Assembly: GCA_945949035.1 (NCBI GenBank) | Contig: CAMFDH010000010.1 | Coordinates: forward strand, 1 to 15,475 | Length of the DNA: 15,475 nt | Direction: 5' to 3' | Origin: an uncultured Actinomyces sp. | GTDB taxonomy: Bacteria > Actinomycetota > Actinomycetes > Actinomycetales > Actinomycetaceae | Shown here: positions 6,523 through 13,492 of the stretch, piece by piece | How positions within the stretch are numbered: the first letter of the stretch is position 1 | Layout: every line of letters begins with the position of its first letter | The notes under the pieces: generated by a model | Told to the model about the DNA's origin: nothing | The model's database searches: none | The model's input: only the letters and a program-made list of their open reading frames with translations | Program-made: the position numbers and the translations under genes

Positions 6523-8523
6523 ATGACTGAGAACGAGAACGTCGAGTCTGCTGCCGAAGCGGATCTAGCCTCTGAAGAGGTGGTTGAGGCTCTGGAAGTC
6601 ATCGCTACCGAAGATGAAACCATCGTGATTGAAGAGGAGGCCGGCCCACTGGGTGAAGGCATCCTCATCGAGAAGACCGATGCGGAAGGCATTGTCACAA
6701 CCGAGGCTCTGGAGTGGACCGCTCCCGTGCTGGCGCGTGTCGATGATCAGGACACGCTTCCACACGCCCTGCTCGACCGCGTGCAGCGTGGTCCTCGCCG
6801 TCCTCTCGCAGAGGTCAAGGAACCAATCACCGGTTCCTGGCGCACTGTCACCGCCGGCGACTTCTGGGAGTACGTCAACAAGATCGCCCAGGGCCTGATC
6901 GGGATGGGTCTGAAATTTGGCGACCCCATCGCCATCATGTCGAGGACGCGCTACGAGTGGATGGTTCTGGACTTTGCTGCCTGGGCTGCCGGCCTCGTCC
7001 CCATTCCGATCTACGAGACATCTTCGAAGGCCCAGATTGAGTTCATCCTCAGCGACGCCGGCGTCAAGTTCGCGATCACCGAGTCGGTGGTTATGGCGAA
7101 CCTGGTGGCTGCAGCTGCTGAGGACATCGGCTCTGACCTGACGATTCTGTCTCTTGACCAGGGCGCCATGGGTGAACTTGAGTCTGCGGGCGTCTCGGTG
7201 CATGGCAGCGAGGTCACGGTTCGAACCAACCAGCTCACCCTGGACTCGACCGCCACCATCGTCTACACCTCGGGTACGACCGGCGCCCCCAAGGGCACCG
7301 TAATCACCCACGGTAACTTCACCGACCTCAACAAGAACTCCCACCTGTGGATGCCTGAGGTCTGTGACTTCCCCAAGGCCCGCATGCTGCTCTTCCTGCC
7401 GCTGGCCCACATCCTGGCCCGCTTCCTGCAGGTCTACGTGGTTACCGGTGAGGGCGTCATCGGACACACCTCCGATATCAAGCACCTGCTGCCGGACCTG
7501 CAGAGCTTCCGCCCCACCTTCCTGCTGGTCGTGCCACGCGTCCTCGAGAAGATCTACAACTCAGCAGATGCCAAGACTGGAGCCGGCGCGAAGAACAAGC
7601 TGTTCCGTTGGGCAGCCAATGTCGCGGTGGAGTACTCCAGGGCCCTCGATACACCCGAGGGTCCTTCGCGTCAGCTGCGTATGCAGCGCCAGATCGGCGA
7701 TGCCCTGGTCTATTCCAAGATCACCAGCCTGGTCGGCGGCAACGTCAACATGATCATCTCTGGTGGAGCTCCCCTTTCCCAGCGTCTGGCCCACTTCTTC
7801 CGTGGTGCTGGACTGCCGATTCAAGAGGGCTACGGCCTCACCGAGACCACGGGTCCCCTTGCGGTCAATACCCCGCAGCTCACCAAGATCGGTTCGGTCG
7901 GACCCGTCCTGCCCCCGATGCGCGTGAAGATCTCAGATCAGGGCGAGGTCCTGGTCAAGGGTCCGGCGGTCTTCAAGGGATACCTGAAGCGTGACGATCA
8001 AACCGCCCTCGCATTTGATGAGGACGGCTGGTTCCGCACCGGTGACCTGGGATGGATCGACAAGGACGGCTACCTGTTCATCACGGGTCGCATGAAGGAA
8101 GTTATTGTCACCGCGGGTGGCAAGAACGTTATTCCGTCCGTCCTTGAGGACTCCCTGCGCGGTCACCCGCTGATCAGCCAGGTGGTTGTTGTCGGTGACC
8201 AGCGTCCGTTCATCGGCGCACTGATCACCCTTGATGAAGAGATGATGCAGATCTGGCTCAAGAACAAGGGCCTCCCGGCCATGACGGTCAGCGAAGCTGT
8301 CCGTCACCCGGAGATCCGCGCCTCACTCTCGGCCGCCATTGATCGGGCGAATGAGGGCGTTTCAAGGGCAGAGTCGATTCGTAAGTTTGAGATTCTTCCG
8401 AATGACTTCACCGAGGCCAACGGTCTGATGACCCCGTCCATGAAGGTGAAGCGGGCCCGCGTCCTAGAGCGCCACGCAGCTGATATCGACGCACTCTACG
8501 GCGGTCCGGTCGAGCAGGCGTAA
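6523..8523 (+). CDS. fadD: Long-chain fatty acid-CoA ligase (AMP-binding, COG1022/FadD15-like)
   Basis: A 666-residue adenylate-forming enzyme predicted to activate fatty acids to acyl-CoA via an acyl-adenylate. Motifs in order are the phosphate-binding loop YTSGTTGAPKG (248-258), GYGLTET (436-442), GWFRTGDLGW (ribose-binding Asp508) and the C-terminal LMTPSMKVKR, where Lys641 fits the catalytic lysine. The overall pattern, with PIYETSSKAQIEFIL and VVPRVLEKIYN, is that of bacterial long-chain acyl-CoA synthetases of the FAA1/FadD15 group; chain length cannot be read from sequence. The first 65 or so residues are an unusual, strongly acidic, low-complexity extension (runs such as IEEEAG) ahead of the recognisable domain. 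The ATG follows AGGAAGAG with about 5 bases of spacing. The 46-base gap after valS has no terminator, so the two genes may be cotranscribed. A strong hairpin closes the unit downstream. Confidence 0.93.
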   Translation: MTENENVESAAEADLASEEVVEALEVIATEDETIVIEEEAGPLGEGILIEKTDAEGIVTTEALEWTAPVLARVDDQDTLPHALLDRVQRGPRRPLAEVKEPITGSWRTVTAGDFWEYVNKIAQGLIGMGLKFGDPIAIMSRTRYEWMVLDFAAWAAGLVPIPIYETSSKAQIEFILSDAGVKFAITESVVMANLVAAAAEDIGSDLTILSLDQGAMGELESAGVSVHGSEVTVRTNQLTLDSTATIVYTSGTTGAPKGTVITHGNFTDLNKNSHLWMPEVCDFPKARMLLFLPLAHILARFLQVYVVTGEGVIGHTSDIKHLLPDLQSFRPTFLLVVPRVLEKIYNSADAKTGAGAKNKLFRWAANVAVEYSRALDTPEGPSRQLRMQRQIGDALVYSKITSLVGGNVNMIISGGAPLSQRLAHFFRGAGLPIQEGYGLTETTGPLAVNTPQLTKIGSVGPVLPPMRVKISDQGEVLVKGPAVFKGYLKRDDQTALAFDEDGWFRTGDLGWIDKDGYLFITGRMKEVIVTAGGKNVIPSVLEDSLRGHPLISQVVVVGDQRPFIGALITLDEEMMQIWLKNKGLPAMTVSEAVRHPEIRASLSAAIDRANEGVSRAESIRKFEILPNDFTEANGLMTPSMKVKRARVLERHAADIDALYGGPVEQA

Positions 8524-8537
8524 CTACTGGTTAAAGG

Positions 8538-8585
8538 TCGAGGGGTCGAAACTGACATTACAGTTTCGACCCCTCGATTTACTTT
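8538..8585 (+). terminator. Strong intrinsic terminator after fadD, possibly bidirectional
   Basis: TCGAGGGGTCGAAACTG (8538-8554) and its exact complement (8561-8577) make a perfect 17-bp stem with a 6-base loop (ACATTA). On the plus strand it is followed by TTTACTTTT, a usable though interrupted T-tract. It sits between the convergent fadD and EIIC genes, 14 bases after the fadD stop. On the minus strand the stem is followed only by CCTTTAACC, so termination of the PTS transcript here would be weaker. Confidence 0.88.
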
Positions 8586-8595
8586 TACCTAGGCG

Positions 8596-10137
8596 CTACG
8601 ACTGAGCGGCTCGCTTGGCAGCGGCGGCCTCCTTTTCTGCCTTAGCTGCTGCGACTGCCTTCGCCTTCTCTTCTTCGATGAAGACTCGGTGCTTTGCGCC
8701 CGGTACCCAGCCCTTGTTGGTGAGCTTGACCTGGAAGATCCACGCACCAGCGAGGAGGACGACCAGGAATACCAGGATGAGGATGATCGAGAGGACCTTG
8801 CCACCGACGAGCATCGAACCACCCATGATGATTCCTACCGCGCCGAAGTCCGCATCGCCAAAGGTGGCGCCGCGAATGGCCTCAACGCCGGTGATCGATG
8901 ACAGGCCATCGAAAACCTTCATGAGGAATGCAGGCAGGAAGGTAATGAGTACACCGTTGACAAATCCACCAAGAATGGCACCCTTTCGGCCACCGGTCGC
9001 GTTACCGAATACACCGGCACCACCACCCGTAAAGAAGTGGGGAACCATACCGGGCAGGATCAGTGCGAGGCCCCAGAGCGGACCAAACCAGAGGGCGATG
9101 ACGAACAGGGAGAGCAGGCCCGCCACGAACGATGAGATGAATCCGATCAGCACGGCATTCTGAGCGAACGGGAAGACAACCGGGATGTCCAGGGCTGGCA
9201 TGGCGCCCGGGACGTACTTCTTGGCAATGCCCTGGAACGCGGGAATGAGTTCACCAAGGACGAGGCGAACACCGTAGAGGATGATTGCCACACCGATACC
9301 GAACTGAAGTGCTTGCGCGAATGCAGCCATAAGTGCCGACGGGATGGTTGCTGCACCGAAGATTGCGATGAACTCAGCTGCTGGGAGAGCAAGAGCACCC
9401 CAGACACCGAAGACCAGGTAGATGATGATCATCAGCAGGGTTGTGGATACTAGTGAGTCACGCAGGAATCGAAGTCCCTGGGGGAACACGATGTCTTCGG
9501 TCGACTTTGAGTTCTTACCAACGGCGGCGCCAATGCCACCTGCTGCGATGTAGCCAAGTGACCCGAAGTGACCAACGGTCATTGAGTCATTCCCGGTAAT
9601 GGCCTTGGTGAACGGAGTGACGAAGGCTGGGATCGCCACTAGGACCGCAGCTAGAGCGACGGACCCTACCACGATAACGAGGATGTCTGATCCAGCTCCG
9701 AAGCCCAGTGAAAGCACGAAGACGATCATTGTCGACATGAAGACCAGGTGGTGGCCCGTCAGGAAGATGTACTTGAGTGGGGTGAAGCGGGCGAAAACCA
9801 GCATGAGCAGGAAGCCAAGAACAAGAACGTAGGCAGCATTGGCCCCGTACTGTTCGGTGGCCATCGCAACAATTACTTCGTTTGTTGGCACCACACCTTC
9901 CGACCCGGTGATGGCCAACACGAGTTCACCCAGTGGTCCAAGCGAGGCAACAACGACACCGGCACCTGCGCCGAGAATCAGGAAGCCCATTGCTGACTTG
10001 ATACCACCGCCGATGATCTCGCCGGCGTTCTTCTTGAGCGCAGCCAGACCGAGCATTGTGATTATGCCGATGAGATACGCAGGCACATTGAGGATTTCCG
10101 CCCCAATGAACGAGAGAAAATCTACTAACCAGTTCAC
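8596..10137 (-). CDS. ulaA: PTS ascorbate-family EIIC permease (UlaA/SgaT-like)
   Basis: A 513-residue integral membrane protein with about 11-12 hydrophobic segments. It is the transport component of a phosphotransferase system of the ascorbate (UlaA/SgaT) family. Family hallmarks include YIFLTGHHLVFMS (123-135), GHFGSLGYIAAGGIGAAVGK (189-208), KSTEDI and MVPHFFTGGGAGVFGNATGG (364-383). It would move a sugar or sugar acid while EIIB phosphorylates it. The start is GTG at 10137: an in-frame stop lies 12 codons upstream with no other good start between, and AAGGG is a distant ribosome site (about 11 bases). The C-terminus (about 487-513) is an Ala/Lys/Glu-rich tail predicted to be cytoplasmic and helical, longer than in E. 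coli UlaA (about 465 residues). It is the last gene of the EIIA-EIIB-EIIC run. The family is firm; ascorbate as substrate is not. Confidence 0.92.
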   Translation of the reverse strand: MNWLVDFLSFIGAEILNVPAYLIGIITMLGLAALKKNAGEIIGGGIKSAMGFLILGAGAGVVVASLGPLGELVLAITGSEGVVPTNEVIVAMATEQYGANAAYVLVLGFLLMLVFARFTPLKYIFLTGHHLVFMSTMIVFVLSLGFGAGSDILVIVVGSVALAAVLVAIPAFVTPFTKAITGNDSMTVGHFGSLGYIAAGGIGAAVGKNSKSTEDIVFPQGLRFLRDSLVSTTLLMIIIYLVFGVWGALALPAAEFIAIFGAATIPSALMAAFAQALQFGIGVAIILYGVRLVLGELIPAFQGIAKKYVPGAMPALDIPVVFPFAQNAVLIGFISSFVAGLLSLFVIALWFGPLWGLALILPGMVPHFFTGGGAGVFGNATGGRKGAILGGFVNGVLITFLPAFLMKVFDGLSSITGVEAIRGATFGDADFGAVGIIMGGSMLVGGKVLSIILILVFLVVLLAGAWIFQVKLTNKGWVPGAKHRVFIEEEKAKAVAAAKAEKEAAAAKRAAQS

Positions 10138-10171
10138 GAGATCTTCAGCCCTTTCTATTCTTGATCATGTT

Positions 10172-10190
10172 GCTTCCCAGGTAGGGAAGC
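10172..10190 (-). repeat. Intercistronic hairpin between EIIB and EIIC
   Basis: On the transcribed (minus) strand GCTTCCC-TACCT-GGGAAGC forms a perfect 7-bp stem with a 5-base loop, just after the EIIB stop and about 35 bases before the EIIC start. It has no T-tract on that strand. Hairpins placed like this often mark an mRNA processing or stability point that lets a small soluble EIIB be made in different amounts from the membrane EIIC; that role is inference here. Confidence 0.5.
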
Positions 10191-10193
10191 TTT

Positions 10194-10463
10194 TCAGATG
10201 TTGTCGCGAAGCTTCGCGATAACTTCGTCGTTGTCAAAGAAGTTGTTGACAACCACTACCGGACAATCCAGTCCTGCGAGGTCATGTGCAAGCTCCTCGG
10301 AGGTGAGTACAAGATCAGCATTCCCCGCAGCCCCTTTTGCAGTGCTGATGTCAGATGCCTCAACATCAGCGTCAATGCCGAGTTCTTGAAGGGCGTTTTC
10401 GATGTTGATCTTCAACATCACGGACGTACCGATTCCCATTCCACATACAGCAACAATTTTCAC
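10194..10463 (-). CDS. ulaB: PTS EIIB component, ascorbate/galactitol type
   Basis: An 89-residue soluble phosphocarrier domain. The N-terminal KIVAVCGMGIGTSVMLK carries the phosphorylated cysteine (Cys7) in the CGxGxGTS loop typical of lactose/galactitol/ascorbate EIIB. It takes phosphate from EIIA and passes it to the incoming substrate bound by EIIC. The GTG at 10463 is chosen as start because AAAGG lies 7 bases upstream and the protein then begins right at the first beta strand, as in UlaB. The longer in-frame start at 10490 would include the ribosome site in the coding sequence. EIIA ends 45 bases upstream and EIIC begins 56 bases downstream. No fusion or missing active residue is seen. 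Confidence 0.93.
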   Translation of the reverse strand: MKIVAVCGMGIGTSVMLKINIENALQELGIDADVEASDISTAKGAAGNADLVLTSEELAHDLAGLDCPVVVVNNFFDNDEVIAKLRDNI

Positions 10464-10508
10464 TTCGGTTCCTTTCGGTCTACCTGGCATGCAATAGAGG
10501 CCAAGCTC

Positions 10509-10952
10509 TTACGCGAGAATCCTCTGGATCTCGGTTACATCGGTTGCTTCACAAAGCTCATCAATCTTCCCTGGCGTGGACAGGAGCTTTGCCAGTGCCT
10601 TCATGACGGCCAGATGGGCATCATGGTCCAGGGCCGCGAGACCGACAATCAGTCGCACCGGGTCGTTCTTACTGCCAAAGTCAACCGGTTCGAGAAGGGT
10701 TGCGAGGCTGAGTCCCGTGCGTAAAACGGAGGGTGAGGGGCGGCTGTGCGCCAGGGCAAAGCCCGGCGCAATCACGATGTACGGACCCAGATTGATGACT
10801 GTCTCAATCATCTCTTGGGTGTAGGCGTTTGTTGTTGCTCCCCCTGCGACGAGGAGGTCCCCGGCTATCTCGACGGCCTCTTCCCAGGTTTGGGCTGACG
10901 TCTTAACGGCAATCGATTCGGCCGGGATCTGGTCGGCCAGGCTTACTTCCAT
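10509..10952 (-). CDS. ulaC: PTS EIIA component, fructose/mannitol/ascorbate (type 2) fold
   Basis: A 147-residue phosphocarrier. IAPGFALAHSRPS (61-73) contains the predicted phospho-histidine, His69, in the family position. LAALDHDAH (105-113) is the second conserved region next to the active site. It receives phosphate from HPr and gives it to the EIIB encoded downstream. E. coli UlaC is about 154 residues, so the length fits. The ATG at 10952 is preceded by GGGAG with 8 bases of spacing; an in-frame extension back to 11048 would run into the operator-like repeat and has no EIIA similarity. This is the first gene of the leftward PTS unit and is divergent from the transketolase gene. The EIIA-EIIB-EIIC order with separate proteins matches Ula-type systems; the substrate is not shown. 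Confidence 0.9.
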   Translation of the reverse strand: MEVSLADQIPAESIAVKTSAQTWEEAVEIAGDLLVAGGATTNAYTQEMIETVINLGPYIVIAPGFALAHSRPSPSVLRTGLSLATLLEPVDFGSKNDPVRLIVGLAALDHDAHLAVMKALAKLLSTPGKIDELCEATDVTEIQRILA

Positions 10953-11037
10953 TTTTGTGCTCCCTATCTCGCAACACTGTGGATACGGACAACTCAACAT
11001 CGAGCTGGTCTTGGGCCTGATAACTGTGAGCCCCGAC

Positions 11038-11057
11038 AATGTAAGCAATGTTACATT
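11038..11057. promoter_or_regulatory. Operator-like inverted repeat in the divergent PTS/transketolase promoter region
   Basis: AATGTAA (11038-11044) and TTACATT (11051-11057) are a perfect 7-bp inverted repeat around GCAATG, with inner half-sites TGTAA-N6-TTACA. It lies 80-110 bases from both start codons and just upstream of the likely transketolase -10 box, where a repressor or activator could control both directions. Two half-sites in one 16-base span suit a dimeric regulator of the GntR, DeoR or similar class, but the class cannot be named from this and no regulator gene is present nearby. Confidence 0.6.
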
Positions 11058-11076
11058 ATTGAGGTGCTTTCTCCGC

Positions 11077-11082
11077 TATCTT
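11077..11082 (+). promoter_or_regulatory. Candidate -10 box of the transketolase gene
   Basis: TATCTT fits the TANNNT pattern common for actinobacterial -10 boxes and ends 7 bases before an ATG at 11090. Transcription would then start at or next to that ATG. No good -35 is visible at 17 bases upstream (the area is the end of the inverted repeat), which would suit an activator-dependent promoter. Confidence 0.4.
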
Positions 11083-11121
11083 TCAAAACATGTCTGAACA
11101 TGCGAAATGCACACCAACCAG

Positions 11122-11130
11122 GGAAGGAAG
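11122..11130 (+). promoter_or_regulatory. Ribosome binding site deciding the transketolase start
   Basis: GGAAGGAAG is a strong purine-rich site, with AGGA 6 bases before the GTG at 11135. It favours GTG 11135 over the upstream in-frame ATG 11090, which has no ribosome site but could serve as a leaderless start. Confidence 0.65.
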
Positions 11131-11134
11131 CACT

Positions 11135-13150
11135 GTGGTTGCTCTTAGTTTTGAGAAGTCGAGTACTGTCAACGAGTCCCTGATATCAGCGGCTCGGGCC
11201 ATTCCTCTTGAGGTGGTTCAAGCAAAGGGTCATGGGCACGCTGGAACAGCCATGGGGCTTGCACCCCTTATGCATGTCCTGTTTGGTAGCGAGTTACGGC
11301 ATGACCCGGCCGAGCCCAACTGGGAGGGTCGTGACCGCTTCATTCTCTCCGCGGGACACGCATCACTTGCCCTTTACGTCCAGCTCTATCTGACCGGTTA
11401 CGGACTGGAGCTTGATGAGATTGCCCGGGCTCGTTCATTTGGAACCCGCACGCCCGGACACCCAGAGCTGGGGGAAACTCCCGGAGTCGAGATGAGCACC
11501 GGTCCCCTGGGCCAGGGCCTCGCTGCCTCAGTCGGACTGGCGGCTGCTCTGCGACACAAACAGGCGCTCCTTGAGGGCAGTCCCCTGTTTGACCAGACGG
11601 TTTGGGTCATTGCGGGTGATGGGTGCCTTCAGGAGGGGGTAAGTTCCGAAGCTAGTTCACTGGCTGGAACCCTCGGTCTTCCAAACCTGGTCGTCATTTG
11701 GGATGACAACGGAATCACAATTGATGGCGACAGTCAGGCTTCTTTCCGCGAAGATACTCGCGCAAGATACCGTTCGTATGGTTGGACAGTGCTCGATATT
11801 CCGGACCCGAACGATGTGACAGCAATCCGGGAAGTACTCAAGGAAGCCCGGGCCACTTCAGGGCCCGTTCTTGTGGCGTACAAGAGCGTAATCGGTTGGC
11901 CCTCTGAGGGGAGGTCCGGCACGTCCGCGGCCCACGCCGGACCATTCGGGGCGGATGATGTCGCAGCGACCAAGGAACGCCTCGGCTACCCTGCTGATGC
12001 ATCCCTGGATGACCTGGTTTCAGAAGAGCTCCTTTCTGCCGGGCGAAAGGCTCTGGTTCGAGGCAGGGAGCTCCGTCTCGCCTGGGAGCAGGATCTGCAG
12101 GATCAGATTGCCAGCGATCCTGAGTTCTCCTCTAAGTACAGTTCGCTCCACGATCATGAGGAAGGCAAGAAGAGGTCTCTCGCCATACTGGATCACCTGT
12201 CCCTGTCTCTCACCGAAGATGCGGTTGCTACTCGCGTCACCAACGGTCAGGTGATTCGGGCTCTCGCTGAGTCACTCCCCCTTTGGGGTGGCTCAGCTGA
12301 CCTCGAAGGGTCGACGTCTGTGACGGTTCCAGGCGAAGGGTTCTCTGCAGAGAACCCCGGGGGTAACTTCTGGAACTTCGGTATCCGCGAGCATGCCATG
12401 GCTGCCATCCTCAACGGCATCGCACTTGAGGGCACGTGGCGCCCCTACGGTTCCACCTACATGGCGTTCAGCGACTACCTTCGACCCGCCTTAAGAATCG
12501 GTTCGCTGATGCGCCTCCCTATACTCCTTGTTTTCACCCACGATTCTGTGGCGGTAGGCGAGGACGGGCCAACCCACCAGCCAATCGAGCAGGTCTCTGG
12601 AATGCGCATGATCCCCGGCGTCGACGTCGTTCGTCCCGCGGATTCCGCAGAGGTACTAGGTACGTGGATGAGGGCCGTTGAGAACCCCGAAGGTCCCCTG
12701 GTGCTTGCGCTCTCGCGTCAAAATCTGCCCAGTCTCGGCTCTGAGTCGTCACTGGCCGGAACTCAACGAGGCGGATACATCGCTTGGCAGTCAGGAGACG
12801 GCATGGACATAGCCCTCCTCGCAGCCGGGTCTGAAGTCTCCATTGCCCTTTCCGTCGCCAAGTCCCTTGGCGAGGACGGTTATGCCGTTCGGGTGGTATC
12901 CATGCCGTCCATGTCGTGGTTCGACAGACAGGACTCCGAATACCGCGCTTCAGTGCTTCCCGCGACCCTTCGCAACCGAGTTGCCATTGAGGCTGGTTCA
13001 ACTGCGCCCTGGTGGAAGTATGTCGGCCTCGACGGAAGTGTGATTGGAATCGACACCTTCGGAGCATCAGGTCCCGGAGATCGAATCCTCGAGATGAAGG
13101 GTATCTCCGAAGAGAATCTGGAAAAGGTGGCTCGGTCACTCCTCCGCTAA
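11135..13150 (+). CDS. tkt: Transketolase, full-length, linked to the PTS
   Basis: A 671-residue thiamine-diphosphate enzyme that moves two-carbon units between ketose and aldose phosphates in the pentose phosphate pathway. N-terminal diphosphate-binding half: GHAG at 34-37 (conserved His35), FILSAGHASL (His75), RTPGHPE (His109), STGPLGQG, and the ThDP motif GDG (161-163) with Asn192. Middle domain: WGGSADLEGS, GIREHAMAAILNG (the Glu acts on the ThDP ring) and HDSVAVGEDGPTHQPIE. A normal C-terminal domain follows. The usual KSGHPGAPMG loop is changed here to KGHGHAGTAMG, so it is probably a diverged, second transketolase rather than the main one. It is one chain, not the split two-subunit kind often found near carbohydrate clusters. 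It is divergent from the PTS with a shared operator-like repeat, so coregulation is likely. The start is GTG 11135 by ribosome site; ATG 11090 would add 15 residues. Confidence 0.94.
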   Translation: MVALSFEKSSTVNESLISAARAIPLEVVQAKGHGHAGTAMGLAPLMHVLFGSELRHDPAEPNWEGRDRFILSAGHASLALYVQLYLTGYGLELDEIARARSFGTRTPGHPELGETPGVEMSTGPLGQGLAASVGLAAALRHKQALLEGSPLFDQTVWVIAGDGCLQEGVSSEASSLAGTLGLPNLVVIWDDNGITIDGDSQASFREDTRARYRSYGWTVLDIPDPNDVTAIREVLKEARATSGPVLVAYKSVIGWPSEGRSGTSAAHAGPFGADDVAATKERLGYPADASLDDLVSEELLSAGRKALVRGRELRLAWEQDLQDQIASDPEFSSKYSSLHDHEEGKKRSLAILDHLSLSLTEDAVATRVTNGQVIRALAESLPLWGGSADLEGSTSVTVPGEGFSAENPGGNFWNFGIREHAMAAILNGIALEGTWRPYGSTYMAFSDYLRPALRIGSLMRLPILLVFTHDSVAVGEDGPTHQPIEQVSGMRMIPGVDVVRPADSAEVLGTWMRAVENPEGPLVLALSRQNLPSLGSESSLAGTQRGGYIAWQSGDGMDIALLAAGSEVSIALSVAKSLGEDGYAVRVVSMPSMSWFDRQDSEYRASVLPATLRNRVAIEAGSTAPWWKYVGLDGSVIGIDTFGASGPGDRILEMKGISEENLEKVARSLLR

Positions 13151-13166
13151 GACATCTCGCGCCCGG

Positions 13167-13475
13167 TTACTCTTCGGAGTACTCGCTCTTGATGACCTCG
13201 TGGTGACGAATCACCTCCGTGACCATAAAGGCCAGGAAAGTCTCTGCAAAGTCTGGGTCGAGGCCGGACTCGGTGGCGAGGCGCCGAAGACGCTGCACCT
13301 GCCGCGCCTCCCTAGCGGGGTCAGCAGCCGGAAGACCACTGCGGGCCTTGATGTGTCCCACGCGCTGGGTACAGCGGAAACGCTCAGCCAAGATGTGGAT
13401 CAGGGCGGCATCGATGTTGTCGATGGTGCGCCGCTCATCAGCCAGCTCTGCTGGAATGGAATCACCGGTGGACAC
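13167..13475 (-). CDS. Chorismate mutase, AroQ class, actinobacterial monofunctional type
   Basis: A 102-residue all-helical protein predicted to convert chorismate to prephenate for phenylalanine and tyrosine synthesis. Visible family features are ELADERRTIDNIDAALIHILAERF (first long helix, with arginines at 15, 16 and 32), VGHIKAR (Lys43), DPAREARQ (52-59) and EVIRHHEVIK near the end. In Mycobacterium and Corynebacterium, small proteins of this class work best in complex with DAHP synthase; whether that holds here is inference. The start is GTG at 13475 with GAGGGGG 4 bases upstream. It follows the clpX stop by 17 bases, so it is probably cotranscribed with clpX. Its stop is 16 bases from the convergent transketolase stop. 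Confidence 0.9.
   Translation of the reverse strand: MSTGDSIPAELADERRTIDNIDAALIHILAERFRCTQRVGHIKARSGLPAADPAREARQVQRLRRLATESGLDPDFAETFLAFMVTEVIRHHEVIKSEYSEE
13168..13181 (+). repeat. Small UUCG tetraloop hairpin after the transketolase stop
   Basis: TACTC-TTCG-GAGTA is a 5-bp stem with a C(UUCG)G loop, an unusually stable tetraloop in RNA, 17 bases after the tkt stop and overlapping the last codons of the convergent chorismate mutase gene. No T-tract follows, so it is at best a weak terminator or an mRNA end stabiliser. Confidence 0.4.
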
Positions 13476-13492
13476 AGTGCCCCCTCAGGATC

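Noticed and set aside
6565..7485. 306-codon open frame on the minus strand opposite fadD
   Set aside because: It mirrors the codon bias of fadD, has no family features, and fadD motifs are clear on the other strand.
8596..10952. Firm assignment of L-ascorbate as PTS substrate
   Set aside because: Family membership alone does not fix the substrate, and the ascorbate catabolic genes are absent from the window.
10953..11048. N-terminal extension of EIIA to 11048
   Set aside because: It covers the operator-like repeat, has no similarity to EIIA, and a good ribosome site precedes ATG 10952.
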